Source: Acinetobacter gyllenbergii CIP 110306 = MTCC 11365
GTDB taxonomy: Bacteria; Pseudomonadota; Gammaproteobacteria; Pseudomonadales; Moraxellaceae
NCBI RefSeq assembly: GCF_000413855.1
Contig: NZ_ATGG01000028.1
Span: 1-64,000, forward strand
Length of the DNA: 64,000 nt
Direction: 5' to 3'
In this document: piece by piece, positions 8,654 to 17,855 of the stretch
How the letters are laid out: each line of letters starts with the position of its first letter
Numbering within the stretch: position 1 is the stretch's first letter
Program-made: the position numbers and the translations under genes
Notes under the pieces: generated by a model
Told to the model about the DNA's origin: nothing
What the model saw: only the letters and a program-made list of their open reading frames with translations
Database searches by the model: none

Positions 8654-11600
8654 ATGGAATTCGATCACGTGAGCAATATGAACAGTTGGCTTATTCTTAG
8701 CGTCCTTGCCCTGTATATCGTGCTGTTATTCGGCTGTGCTTTTTTTGGTGAAAAACACGCCAGCCGTTTAAGTACTCGTGGGCGTATGCTGCTGTTTAGT
8801 CTGACTTTAGGGGTTTATTGCTCTTCGTGGACCTTTTACGGCGCAACGGGTGCTGCAGTGCGTCAAGGCGTCATTTTCCTGCCCATTTATTTAGGCCCGT
8901 TGCTGTTTATCTGGTTTGGCTATGACATCTGGAAGCGCTTAGGACGCATTCGCCAACATCATGCCATTTCCTCAATTGCCGATTTTGTCGCGGCGCGTTA
9001 TGGCAAGAGCGGGAGCTTGGCTGCACTGGTCACGATTCTTGCGGTCATTGCGATTGTGCCTTATCTGGCGTTGCAACTGCGTGCCATTGCGTTGAGTGCC
9101 TCAGTCATTCTTGAGCAAAACGCACATATTCATACCACCACCAATAGCGTGCTGGTGTTGACTGCGGTATTGGCGATTTTGGCCATGATTTTTGGTACCC
9201 GCCATATTGCCCATACCGAACAACATGGCGGTTTAATGCTGGCGGTTGCCTTTGAATCCTTTGTGAAACTGTTCGCACTGCTCTGTGTCGCTGCTTTTTT
9301 CTTATTACAATCGCCTGAGAATATCAAACAGGTCAGTAGCGACGTCCATCAGCATTTCCATGACCTGCAACAATTGGGGGTTCCTGAAACCTTTTGGGTG
9401 CAGACCCTATTGGCAGGCTTAGCCATGATTTGCTTGCCGCGTCAATTTCATGTGGCGGTGGTCGAATTACGCGATGAAAAGCATATTCGTGGCGCACGCC
9501 GCTGGTTCGCGGCTTATCTGATCCTAACTGTGATTGCAATCATACCGATTGCCAGTTGGGCCTTGCATTCCTTACCTGAATCCCTCGGTACTCCTGATAT
9601 TGCGGTCTTGGCCCTGCCTTTAAGCTATCAACAAGAATGGCTGGCTTTATTGGCCTTTTTAGGCGGTTTTTCAGCATCGACTGGGATGCTGTTGGTGGCT
9701 TCGGTGGCACTATCAATCATGCTCAGTAATGACCTGATCATGCCTGCATTATGGCGCTTTAAAATCATTTCTCGCCATGATCAGCATCTGCCGCGTGTAC
9801 TTAAATTGACCCGCCGCATCAGTATCGTCAGTGTGATGCTACTGGGCTTTTTATTCTTTCATTTCTTTAATGACATCAATCAGCTTTCGGTTTTTGGTTT
9901 ATTGGCCTTTAGTGCGGTGGCCCAATTCTCCCCTGCCCTAATTGGGGGGCTGTATTGGCGTGGTGCAAGTCGTCAAGGGGTCTATGTTGGCTTACTTATG
10001 GGCTTTGCTATGTGGAGCTACACGCTACTGTTCCCAACAGTATTGCGCAGCCTACCAGATCATTATCAAGAGTTTGCACAACATCTATTATTGTTTGGGC
10101 CTTTCGATATTAATGGCCTACGTCCTGAAGCGTTACTTGGATTTGAATCCTTTGCACCTCTCACTCACGGCGTATTGTGGTCACTGGGGCTCAACGTGGT
10201 GCTGTATATTTGGGTGTCGCGCCTGTATCGTCCAAGTGTGGCTGAACAAATTCAGGCGGAAAGCTTTTTCTATTATGAAAGTAAACCCCTGCCATCGGCT
10301 CAATCCAATACCGATCTAACAGATCTACACCTGAATGCAGCACGTCTCAAGGTTGGGGACTTATTGGCCTTGGCTAAACGGGTCACTGGTGATAAGCCAA
10401 CCCTTCAAGCCTTCCAACAGTTTTGTGAACAAAACCATGTGGTTTTAAATGAAAATCATGTCGCCAATGGCATGTGGTGGCGTTTCACTGAACAATATCT
10501 GGCTGGGATTATTGGTGCAGCGTCTGCCCGTACCTTATTAACCACCGCCATGATTAACAATGGTCTAGCTTTAGGCCAAGTCGCCAATATTCTTGACCAA
10601 GCCTCACAATGGCAACGTTTCAACCAAAACTTGCTCATGACCATGATCGACCATATGACCCAAGGTGTGAGTGTGGTAGATAAAAACATGTGTCTGGTGG
10701 CATGGAACAATCAATACCTGAAGTTATTTGATTATCCTAAAGACTTAGTCTACGTTGGCTGTCCAATTTCTGATTTGATTCGCTATAACGCGGAACGTGG
10801 TGAATGCGGTCCTGGTCCTGTTGAGGAGCATGTGCGTAAACGACTGCACTGGATGAAAGTCGGTAGCGCCCATGAGTTCGAGCGGATTCGTAAAGATGGT
10901 CTGGTCATTCAGATGCGTGGTAACCCAATTGAGGGTGGTGGTTTCGTGACCACTTTCGCTGACATTACGGCCTTCCGTGAAAATGAAGCGGTGTTGGAAG
11001 AACGTGTCAGTGATCGAACTCAACAGCTTGCCAATGCCTTGACCGAGCAACAACTGGCACTGGAACAAGCCGATAAAGCCAATCAATCGAAAAGTCGATT
11101 CTTGGCAGCCGCTAGTCATGACCTATTACAGCCGATGCATGCAGCTCGTTTATTTAGTACCGCGTTAGAGCAAAGTGTGCATTCAGCAGAAGATCAACAA
11201 ACCTTGCAACAACTAGATCGAGCACTTTACGGCGCAGAAAGTATGCTCTCAGCACTCCTAGATATTGCCCGTTTGGAAGGTGGTAGCATTCAGCCGAAGC
11301 GCCAAGCTTATGCATTGCACGACCTCTTAAATGATCTGGAGTTACAGTTCAAATCCATTGCAGCGCAACGCAATATTCAGTTGTCTGTTCACGACACCAA
11401 ATTTTGGGTCGATACCGATCCACAATGGATGCGACGTATTATCCAAAACTTTGTCAGCAATGCATTGCGTTATACCGCACAGGGTCGTGTGGTGGTTGGG
11501 GTATTACGTTCTGCGCAACGTCCAAACCATATCCGGATTGGGGTTTGGGATACAGGTCCCGGCATTCATGAACAGCAACGCCTCAAATTATTCCAAGAGT

Positions 11601-12172
11601 TTGAGCGCTGTGGCCATACTTCGCCTTGGGGTGAACAAGGCCTTGGCCTCGGACTGGCCATCGTACAACGTATGACCAGCCTGTTGGATTTCCCTGTGCA
11701 TGTCTATTCGGAACTGGGCAAAGGCTCTTGCTTCATGATTGAAGTCCCTCTTGCTGAAGCGCCCAAAATTCAAATGACCCTCCCACATGTGACAGCACTG
11801 CAACATACGGCTTATAAAGTATTGTGCTTAGACAATGATGAGACCATTCTGCAAGGGATGCGCACTTTATTGAGTAAATGGGGCTATCAGATTTTCACCG
11901 CGACTGAACCTGAGCAAGCCTTGCGTCTAATTGAGCAAGAAGACATTCAGGTCTGGCTGATCGATCAGCACTTAAATCATGATCAACGCGGTCTAGATTT
12001 CATTGAACAACATCGACTGCCTCATATTCCAGTCGCCCTGATTACTGCAGATTCTGATCCAGAGTTACCACAGTACTTAAAACAGCAGAATATTGTGTTG
12101 TTGAAAAAGCCTTTGAAACCTGCGGGTTTAAGAGCTTGGTTATCAGGACTCAAAATCATGCCAATGCAATAA
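8654..12172 (+). CDS. CrbS/MxtR-like hybrid sensor histidine kinase with transporter domain
   Basis: A 1172-aa membrane-bound hybrid kinase. Residues about 10-510 form a sodium/solute-symporter-like (SLC5) domain with about 13 helices. A PAS domain follows at about 660-780. The phosphoacceptor is His822 in ASHDLLQP. ATP-binding motifs are NFVSNALRYT, DTGPGIHE and GLGLGLAI. A C-terminal receiver has its phosphoacceptor Asp1104 in WLIDQHL and the conserved lysine in LKKPL. This architecture and the actP neighbour match CrbS/MxtR, which with a LuxR-type partner switches on acetate use. No partner regulator is in the window. The ATG at 8678 (MNSWLIL) behind GTGAG is an alternative start. Confidence 0.85.
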   Translation: MEFDHVSNMNSWLILSVLALYIVLLFGCAFFGEKHASRLSTRGRMLLFSLTLGVYCSSWTFYGATGAAVRQGVIFLPIYLGPLLFIWFGYDIWKRLGRIRQHHAISSIADFVAARYGKSGSLAALVTILAVIAIVPYLALQLRAIALSASVILEQNAHIHTTTNSVLVLTAVLAILAMIFGTRHIAHTEQHGGLMLAVAFESFVKLFALLCVAAFFLLQSPENIKQVSSDVHQHFHDLQQLGVPETFWVQTLLAGLAMICLPRQFHVAVVELRDEKHIRGARRWFAAYLILTVIAIIPIASWALHSLPESLGTPDIAVLALPLSYQQEWLALLAFLGGFSASTGMLLVASVALSIMLSNDLIMPALWRFKIISRHDQHLPRVLKLTRRISIVSVMLLGFLFFHFFNDINQLSVFGLLAFSAVAQFSPALIGGLYWRGASRQGVYVGLLMGFAMWSYTLLFPTVLRSLPDHYQEFAQHLLLFGPFDINGLRPEALLGFESFAPLTHGVLWSLGLNVVLYIWVSRLYRPSVAEQIQAESFFYYESKPLPSAQSNTDLTDLHLNAARLKVGDLLALAKRVTGDKPTLQAFQQFCEQNHVVLNENHVANGMWWRFTEQYLAGIIGAASARTLLTTAMINNGLALGQVANILDQASQWQRFNQNLLMTMIDHMTQGVSVVDKNMCLVAWNNQYLKLFDYPKDLVYVGCPISDLIRYNAERGECGPGPVEEHVRKRLHWMKVGSAHEFERIRKDGLVIQMRGNPIEGGGFVTTFADITAFRENEAVLEERVSDRTQQLANALTEQQLALEQADKANQSKSRFLAAASHDLLQPMHAARLFSTALEQSVHSAEDQQTLQQLDRALYGAESMLSALLDIARLEGGSIQPKRQAYALHDLLNDLELQFKSIAAQRNIQLSVHDTKFWVDTDPQWMRRIIQNFVSNALRYTAQGRVVVGVLRSAQRPNHIRIGVWDTGPGIHEQQRLKLFQEFERCGHTSPWGEQGLGLGLAIVQRMTSLLDFPVHVYSELGKGSCFMIEVPLAEAPKIQMTLPHVTALQHTAYKVLCLDNDETILQGMRTLLSKWGYQIFTATEPEQALRLIEQEDIQVWLIDQHLNHDQRGLDFIEQHRLPHIPVALITADSDPELPQYLKQQNIVLLKKPLKPAGLRAWLSGLKIMPMQ

Positions 12173-12273
12173 ATGACTAAATATTTTGCAACATAGGCCA
12201 AAATGATCAAAAACAAGCCCTTTTGTTGATGACAAATTGACCAAAGTGCTCAAATCGTTATTGGCTATGGCAA

Positions 12274-12301
12274 AAACGTTCACTTACATTAGTGAACGTT
12301 T
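12274..12301. repeat. Inverted repeat, 10-bp arms
   Basis: AAACGTTCAC and GTGAACGTTT are exact inverse copies separated by the 8 bp TTACATTA. It lies 102 bp after the kinase stop. Only a short T tract follows, so it could be a weak terminator or an operator for the downstream gene. Confidence 0.55.
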
Positions 12302-12367
12302 GTACACTTACTTACAATTAATTAAGCAGTTGTTTTTAATGTAAATTTTCAGGGTGAAAATCACATC

Positions 12368-12383
12368 TACGACTTTAGTCGTA
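12368..12383. repeat. 16-bp palindrome TACGACT-TT-AGTCGTA
   Basis: Two exact 7-bp arms are separated by only two bases. The short spacer fits a DNA operator better than a stable RNA hairpin. It sits 105 bp upstream of the start of the unrecognised gene at 12488. Confidence 0.5.
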
Positions 12384-12487
12384 TTCTACTTGCTTTCTTG
12401 ATCCCGCATAAATTGATCAATTGAATCGAAGCCTAGCGCCATGCTTGTTGGGTTTCTCATCACAAATTGTCAAAAAGGACATTGATC

Positions 12488-13249
12488 ATGAATCACAACA
12501 ACCCGACAACGGATCATAGCTCACAACAGCTTTATCGCCAATACAGTGCCAATGCCCTACTACCTGAATTGGATTGGCAAACGATTTTTGTACATAGCAA
12601 ACTGGAAGATACCCAGTTACGTGCCCTGAATACTCTTTATCAAGCCGCTGTTCCACTGGCACTCAATGTATTTGATGAACTCAATTTTGATGTGTTTGCA
12701 CCCGCTGCTTATCATCCACAAGGCTTGGGTTTATTTGAAAAACTGGCACAACAGGAAGAAAAGTTTTTAGAGGTTCTGGAAAATGAATCCGCTCATCTCG
12801 ACCATGAAAGCCGCCATCAAATCTGGAGTATGTTATTGCGTGGTGGTGCGGTACTGGTGTTTAAAGCTTGGTTAGGCCATGTCAAAGGCGGTGAACACCA
12901 GTTGGACAAAACCCAGTTTGATGAGCTTTCTGATTTATTGTTTATCAAAACGCGTCCTGAGCAATTAGCACAGCGCCTCAAAGTTGATGCTAATGCCGCT
13001 TTGACGCATATTTTCTTGATGTATGAAAATGATGTGTTCTTAGACCATTTTAACAGCTTGGAAACCGCGGCTTTATTTGTTGATTTAGGCGTATATGATG
13101 CCGCCTTTTTAAGTTTGCGTGATGACCGTGTTGCTGAATACCTCAAAGCCAAAGGCTATGTGACTCAAGAGCAGATTGATGATTTACAATGTGCTTTAAA
13201 CCCATTGTATTGCGATAGCTTAATGCCAAAACAAGATTGCTTGGCTTAA
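12488..13249 (+). CDS. Unrecognised 253-aa cytoplasmic protein
   Basis: I do not recognise this protein. The start at 12488 (MNHNNPTTDH) has AAAGGA 9 bp upstream, which beats a frame opening at 12467. The product looks soluble and mostly helical, with no signal peptide, membrane segment or cofactor motif. It is acidic and rich in Leu, Ala, Asp and Glu; three cysteines lie in the last 24 residues (LQCALNPLYCDSLMPKQDCLA). It is a single gene with dyads upstream and a hairpin downstream. A scaffold or chaperone-like helical bundle is possible but cannot be shown. Confidence 0.75.
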   Translation: MNHNNPTTDHSSQQLYRQYSANALLPELDWQTIFVHSKLEDTQLRALNTLYQAAVPLALNVFDELNFDVFAPAAYHPQGLGLFEKLAQQEEKFLEVLENESAHLDHESRHQIWSMLLRGGAVLVFKAWLGHVKGGEHQLDKTQFDELSDLLFIKTRPEQLAQRLKVDANAALTHIFLMYENDVFLDHFNSLETAALFVDLGVYDAAFLSLRDDRVAEYLKAKGYVTQEQIDDLQCALNPLYCDSLMPKQDCLA

Positions 13250-13255
13250 TCAGCC

Positions 13256-13281
13256 GAAGCCACAACCAAGATTGTGGCTTC
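13256..13281. terminator. Hairpin between convergent genes
   Basis: GAAGCCACAA pairs with TTGTGGCTTC around a 6-nt loop, 7 bp after the stop of the 253-aa gene. It is followed on the plus strand by TCTTTGACTTTC. It separates two convergent genes and may serve both. Confidence 0.7.
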
Positions 13282-13295
13282 TCTTTGACTTTCGC

Positions 13296-14498
13296 TCAAG
13301 GCAGATCTTTTTCTAAACGCTGTTTATGAATCTGCATCACCACATCACTAAACTCATTTAAAACATAATTGACCCATAAACGGCTATACCAGTTATATTC
13401 AGTGGATAAACGATAATCAATGCTTAGAATCAACTTGGTGGTATGCACATCGATTTGTTCTAATTGATAATCTGTTTTCAGCAAATCGAAATACTTGCCG
13501 CCCATTTCCAGATGATCATCCAATGACCCCTTTGGAAAAGAATCTGGAGCAAACTGGTATGTCCAGGACAATAAATATGGCGCATGCGATGCAGTCACCT
13601 TTTCTTCAAACTTGATACCACGTTCCCACTGAATAGTGCGTATCAGCTCACCCTCATGCTGCTCTGTCATACCAAAAATAGGCTTGGGAAAGCCCATGCT
13701 AAAAATAAAGCTGTCTTTGACCTCCTCTGGTTGAATCTTGCCAATCTGGTTAATGGCCTGAAATACTTGCTGTGCTGGGGCGTGAATCACGACCGAACGT
13801 TGGGTTTGTCCATATTCAGTACGGCTAAAATCAGGTAATAACAACCATAAAATCAGCGGCAGGAGTGCAAAAGAATAGATTTTGGCGCTGGGCTTCCATA
13901 GATAATGACAGATCAATCGCATCAAACCTGCACCCAGCAGTAAACCGATCAGTAAAATCGGTAAGAGCATGATCAAACAGATAATGCCTTCTCTTAACAC
14001 GATCACACAGAACATAATCACGATTACAAAAACAAGCGGCTGAATCTTGAACAGCTTGGAGAGAAAAATGGGATTGGGCTGCTTTCGAATCATAAAATAT
14101 TCGAACAATGAGCCGAGTATTGCCGGAATCACAATAACCACAACAAAGGACATTAGATCTTTGGAATAACTGCTTAACAGTACGGTAAATGCAATCAAAC
14201 TTGCAGCCAAAATTAACGGTAAAATCCGTAAAAATGAAGATCTGGCTGGGTAGTCCTTTTCCAAAGAATAAGGGAGGTCATGAGTTAAATTGCTTAGAAC
14301 AAGTACGTAACTATTCTGCTCATTCTTAATTTTATGTACATGGTAGTGCGCGAATCCTGCTTGTCGCAACATCTGATCAATACTGTCTCGAACTTCATCA
14401 GTCCACACTTCAACTAGAATACGAGCATAGCCCTGTTGTTGTAATTCTTGAATAATTGTTATTTTGTCATCCACAATATGATGCATCTTTTTCTTCAC
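13296..14498 (-). CDS. Membrane protein with C-terminal SRPBCC domain
   Basis: A 400-aa protein in three parts. An N-terminal soluble domain of about 85 residues comes first, then four to five membrane helices (about residues 90-225). A C-terminal domain (about 235-400) reads like an SRPBCC/polyketide-cyclase fold: it starts with RSVVIHAPAQQVFQAI and continues with strand-rich, tryptophan-containing segments. SRPBCC domains bind hydrophobic ligands in a deep pocket. After the last helix this domain is tethered to the membrane; which side it faces is not clear. No operon partner. Function unknown. Confidence 0.7.
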   Translation of the reverse strand: MKKKMHHIVDDKITIIQELQQQGYARILVEVWTDEVRDSIDQMLRQAGFAHYHVHKIKNEQNSYVLVLSNLTHDLPYSLEKDYPARSSFLRILPLILAASLIAFTVLLSSYSKDLMSFVVVIVIPAILGSLFEYFMIRKQPNPIFLSKLFKIQPLVFVIVIMFCVIVLREGIICLIMLLPILLIGLLLGAGLMRLICHYLWKPSAKIYSFALLPLILWLLLPDFSRTEYGQTQRSVVIHAPAQQVFQAINQIGKIQPEEVKDSFIFSMGFPKPIFGMTEQHEGELIRTIQWERGIKFEEKVTASHAPYLLSWTYQFAPDSFPKGSLDDHLEMGGKYFDLLKTDYQLEQIDVHTTKLILSIDYRLSTEYNWYSRLWVNYVLNEFSDVVMQIHKQRLEKDLP

Positions 14499-14504
14499 CT
14501 CGAT

Positions 14505-14539
14505 TCAGTCAGCCCAACGTGTTTGATTGGGCTGACTGA
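14505..14539. terminator. Strong inverted repeat downstream of the TonB receptor gene
   Basis: TCAGTCAGCCCAA and TTGGGCTGACTGA are exact 13-bp arms around a 9-nt loop. It lies 12 bp after the receptor gene stop on the minus strand and 6 bp upstream of the next leftward gene. There is no U tract, so intrinsic termination may be weak and a role as a processing or stability hairpin is also possible. Confidence 0.55.
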
Positions 14540-14551
14540 TTCTAACTCAGC

Positions 14552-16666
14552 TTAGAACTTCATGCTCATACGCATCCAGTAATTTCGACCCGTATTATTG
14601 AATTGCTCTTCACTGGCAAAACCAAAACCAGAACTGCCTGCTTTATTGAGGTGTTCGGTATAGGTCTTATCCAAGACGTTATCCACCCCCACTGAAAGAT
14701 CGATATCTTTATTGAGACTATAACTACCATTCAATGAAACCGTTGAGAAACCAGCACTTGGTTTCAAGTCATAGCCCACGATATTCCCTTGATGCAAGCT
14801 GACACGATTTTGCTGATCCACCACACGCCATAACATACCCAATGTATATTTATCGGCAACATACCGTAGATTCACGCGTCCTTCTAAAGGTGCAATTTGT
14901 GGTAATGGCGTATTGTCCGTGGTATTTTTACCCCACGCATACATGGCACTCACATCTGCTTGAATGCGATCGGTAAACTGATAGCCGATTCCAGCCTCAG
15001 CACCCGCAATGGTGGCATCCACATTCTTGGCACCTGCGGTAATTCCACCACCGCCATGTCCGCCATGCTCACCCGCATGTAAATGGCTATGATCGTGATA
15101 ATTCATCAGAATATAATCGTCAATCAAGCCAGCATAAGCCGACACCCAAGAATTAAACGCGCCCTGCTGCTGAGTAAAACCAAGATCTAACTGTAAGGTT
15201 TTCTCTGGCCGCACACCATTAAAGGTATTCGTCGAACCTGCATTGCCATGCTCTGGGCTAAACAACTCCCAATAATCAGGCATACGTTCAACATAGCCCA
15301 CACCGACATAACTATTTAGACCATGTTCAGCATTTTGATTTTCCAAACGAACAAAAGCACTTGGTAAGGTTTTTTCAAGCTGGGTGTTAAAACCTTTAGC
15401 TTTAGTGTCCGCTCGCTCATCCTCAACTTTGACCTGGTCTACCCGAGCACCTGTCACGATTTTATTCTGTGGGTTCAATTGATAAGTCAACTCACCGAAT
15501 GCCCCATAAGACTGGAAACGCATATCTTGACGGAATGGCACATTCATCGATGGCATGGTCGGCGATGACATACTGCCACCATGTTTATTGAACTGAGAAT
15601 CGACCCCAGTGATTAAGCTCCACTGATCCCATTCAGACGTCATCGCCAAACGTGAGTTCAAAGTACGGCGTGTCACTTGCATGGCCATCGGGTTTGGCAT
15701 CAACATGGTCATGCCATCATGGCTCATTTCAACCAATGGCGGTGTACGCAAACTATAGTTATCCATAATATGGTCGTTATAGCTATAGTTCACCTGAGCT
15801 TCAATTTTCTTGATTACATCAGTGACATTTTTCTTTTCAAACCGTAAACCTAAACTTTCACGGGCAAATTGTGCACCATCCATTCCACGCCCAGCATATT
15901 CAGCCTCACCATCTGCTTTACCACCGGTCAATTCCAGCCACGTGTTTTCATCTGGGGTCCAACCCAATGCTACATCGGCATTCCAGCGTTCCCATGACGA
16001 TGGAATGGTTTTACCATCACCATCTTGATAACTATTCGATTCAGAACGATTGGCATTTAAACGGATATATTTTTTCTCATCACCAATCGCCGTTTCAACA
16101 TTCTGGTCCAAGCGCCCAAATGAACCCCACAATACACTCGCCTGTCCACGATAGGGTTTTTCTTGGGTGAGCTTTTCAGGTTCACGTTCAAAAATCACTG
16201 TTGCTGCTGAGCCAGTATTGGCATATTGAACCGTTTGTGGCCCTTTAATCACTGAAATTCGATCATAGCTTTCAGGAGAAATATAAGAGGTCGGTGCATC
16301 CATACGCGAAGGACATGCGCCAAGGTTCTCCGTACCGTCGGTCAGAATCTTGATACGGGAGCCAAACATGCCACGAAAGGTCACATCTCCATTGGTGCCA
16401 CCACTTTGTATAGCGTTAAAACCCATAATACTTTGTAGATAATCCGCCCCATCTGTCGCAGGGATAGGTTGTATCGGTTTCTTCGGGTCTGCTTTCACCA
16501 CCAAACCATTACTTTCATTTGGTTGTTGTGCCGTGACCACAATCGGTGCAAGTGAAACATGTGCCTGCTCATGCTGAACGGGTTCCGCCCACGCCATTGC
16601 GGTATTTGAAGCAGCCAAGATCGCAACCGTTAGCGGTTGTAATAAAAATTTAGGTTGAGCCATCAT
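14552..16666 (-). CDS. oprC: TonB-dependent copper receptor
   Basis: Outer-membrane TonB-dependent receptor of about 704 aa. A signal peptide of about 27 residues is followed by a plug domain (about 40-170: DGADYLQSIMGFNAIQ, then RISVIKGPQTV) and a 22-strand barrel region ending in the aromatic residue of YWMRMSMKF. Methionine- and histidine-rich loops (DGMTMLMPNPMAMQ near 315; HDHSHLHAGEHGGHGGGG near 530) suit copper binding, and the ENLGACPSRMDAPT segment is typical of OprC/NosA-type receptors. The DUF2946 gene upstream on the same strand is 72 bp away. The start may be the second ATG (16663). Confidence 0.88.
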   Translation of the reverse strand: MMAQPKFLLQPLTVAILAASNTAMAWAEPVQHEQAHVSLAPIVVTAQQPNESNGLVVKADPKKPIQPIPATDGADYLQSIMGFNAIQSGGTNGDVTFRGMFGSRIKILTDGTENLGACPSRMDAPTSYISPESYDRISVIKGPQTVQYANTGSAATVIFEREPEKLTQEKPYRGQASVLWGSFGRLDQNVETAIGDEKKYIRLNANRSESNSYQDGDGKTIPSSWERWNADVALGWTPDENTWLELTGGKADGEAEYAGRGMDGAQFARESLGLRFEKKNVTDVIKKIEAQVNYSYNDHIMDNYSLRTPPLVEMSHDGMTMLMPNPMAMQVTRRTLNSRLAMTSEWDQWSLITGVDSQFNKHGGSMSSPTMPSMNVPFRQDMRFQSYGAFGELTYQLNPQNKIVTGARVDQVKVEDERADTKAKGFNTQLEKTLPSAFVRLENQNAEHGLNSYVGVGYVERMPDYWELFSPEHGNAGSTNTFNGVRPEKTLQLDLGFTQQQGAFNSWVSAYAGLIDDYILMNYHDHSHLHAGEHGGHGGGGITAGAKNVDATIAGAEAGIGYQFTDRIQADVSAMYAWGKNTTDNTPLPQIAPLEGRVNLRYVADKYTLGMLWRVVDQQNRVSLHQGNIVGYDLKPSAGFSTVSLNGSYSLNKDIDLSVGVDNVLDKTYTEHLNKAGSSGFGFASEEQFNNTGRNYWMRMSMKF

Positions 16667-16738
16667 CGGTCTCTCTTAAAACATAGATAAAACAGAGCCA
16701 GAGTTCAAAAAAAACCCTAACAAAAATAAAGTTTTAAT

Positions 16739-17176
16739 TTATGCAAAGAGTGGCGGAGCCCGTCCTTGGGGCAATAGAAACAACCGTTGTAGCGCAAAAT
16801 AAACATGCTTAAAAGCGTGTTGATAGGCAACTAAACGGATTTGGACACGTACCAGAACCTCTTTTACCCCCAATTCAGGCGGCAACACCAGATTGGCATA
16901 GACCGTACAGTACTGACATTGGTGGTTAGGGTCGTGATGATCATGTTGTGGCATAGACACTTGCGTGTGTTCAAGTTGATGCGCATGCTGCTGAGATGCA
17001 TGGGCCGAATGGCTATGCGAAGCTTGTAACTTAGGTAATAGCAACGCCTGAGTGATGGTTTCACAGACAGGCGCGATTTGATATTGCTTCGGAAGTAGTG
17101 GCTGCAAGAAAACCGCAATCTGCAAACAGACCGCGGTTAAAGCCAGCAACAAGCCACAACGAAACAAGGACAACAT
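16739..17176 (-). CDS. DUF2946 family protein
   Basis: A 145-aa protein with an N-terminal hydrophobic signal or anchor (about residues 5-27). A histidine-rich middle (HSHSAHASQQHAHQLEH near 54-70, then QHDHHDPNHQCQYC near 77-90) ends in a CxxC pair. The pattern fits DUF2946, a periplasmic or membrane family often found beside copper receptors, and here it directly precedes oprC in the same orientation. A role in copper binding or delivery is inferred from the His/Cys content and neighbour. It could also bind zinc. Confidence 0.75.
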   Translation of the reverse strand: MLSLFRCGLLLALTAVCLQIAVFLQPLLPKQYQIAPVCETITQALLLPKLQASHSHSAHASQQHAHQLEHTQVSMPQHDHHDPNHQCQYCTVYANLVLPPELGVKEVLVRVQIRLVAYQHAFKHVYFALQRLFLLPQGRAPPLFA

Positions 17177-17200
17177 CTACTCTATCATCATCGTTGCAGT

Positions 17201-17731
17201 TTAGCGTTTGACTGCAACTTTCTCTTTATCGCGTTGGCGAACCACTTTTTCCACTTTTTCACGTGCACGTTGACGCTTTAATGGCGATAAATAATCAACA
17301 AAAAGTTTGCCATTTAAGTGATCCATTTCATGTTGGATACAAACAGCGAGAAGTTCGTCAGCTTCTAACTCAAATGCTTGACCTTCAAGGTTAATTGCCT
17401 CGATTTTTACACGTGACGGGCGCTCAACTTTATCGTATATTTGAGGCACAGAGAGACAGCCTTCTTCATAAGGCTGGGTATCTTCAGTCAGTGGAATGAC
17501 TTTGGGGTTAATGAACACCATCGGTTGGTTTTTCTCTTCAGAGATGTCCATAACAATAAGCTGAATATGATGATCAACCTGAGTTGCCGCTAAACCTATA
17601 CCCGGTGCCTCGTACATGGTTTCAAACATATCTGCTGCAAGCTGACGAATATCATCAGTGACTTCTTCGACTGGTTTGGCGATGGTACGAAGGCGGGGAT
17701 CAGGAAAACTTAGAATAGGTAATAAGGCCAT
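17201..17731 (-). CDS. def: Peptide deformylase
   Basis: Removes the formyl group from the N-terminal methionine of new proteins in the cytoplasm. The 176-aa product carries all three family motifs: GIGLAA (44-49), EGCLS (90-94, metal ligand Cys92) and QHEMDHL (133-139, His134/His138 ligands and catalytic Glu135). The start at 17731 has GAGGA upstream; an in-frame extension to 17770 is not supported. It lies divergent from the LysM gene, which is followed by dprA and tsaC, the arrangement common in gammaproteobacteria. Last base of the stop is 24 bp from the DUF2946 gene. Confidence 0.95.
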   Translation of the reverse strand: MALLPILSFPDPRLRTIAKPVEEVTDDIRQLAADMFETMYEAPGIGLAATQVDHHIQLIVMDISEEKNQPMVFINPKVIPLTEDTQPYEEGCLSVPQIYDKVERPSRVKIEAINLEGQAFELEADELLAVCIQHEMDHLNGKLFVDYLSPLKRQRAREKVEKVVRQRDKEKVAVKR

Positions 17732-17855
17732 ACAGTCGTCCTCACTTATGCCATTGATCAAAAAAACCAACTAAAGGGAATACTTGATCAAAAAAATTGT
17801 GTGTAAAGTCGTTATTATAACGCAACTACACACATAATTTTTAGGAATTATGATA

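Larger units (their letters stand above)
12173..12487. other. Intergenic region with two dyads
   Basis: No coding frame is supported between the kinase gene and the next gene. The region holds the inverted repeat at 12274-12301 and the hairpin-like palindrome at 12368-12383 listed separately. A classical T-rich terminator for the kinase gene was not found. Confidence 0.5.
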
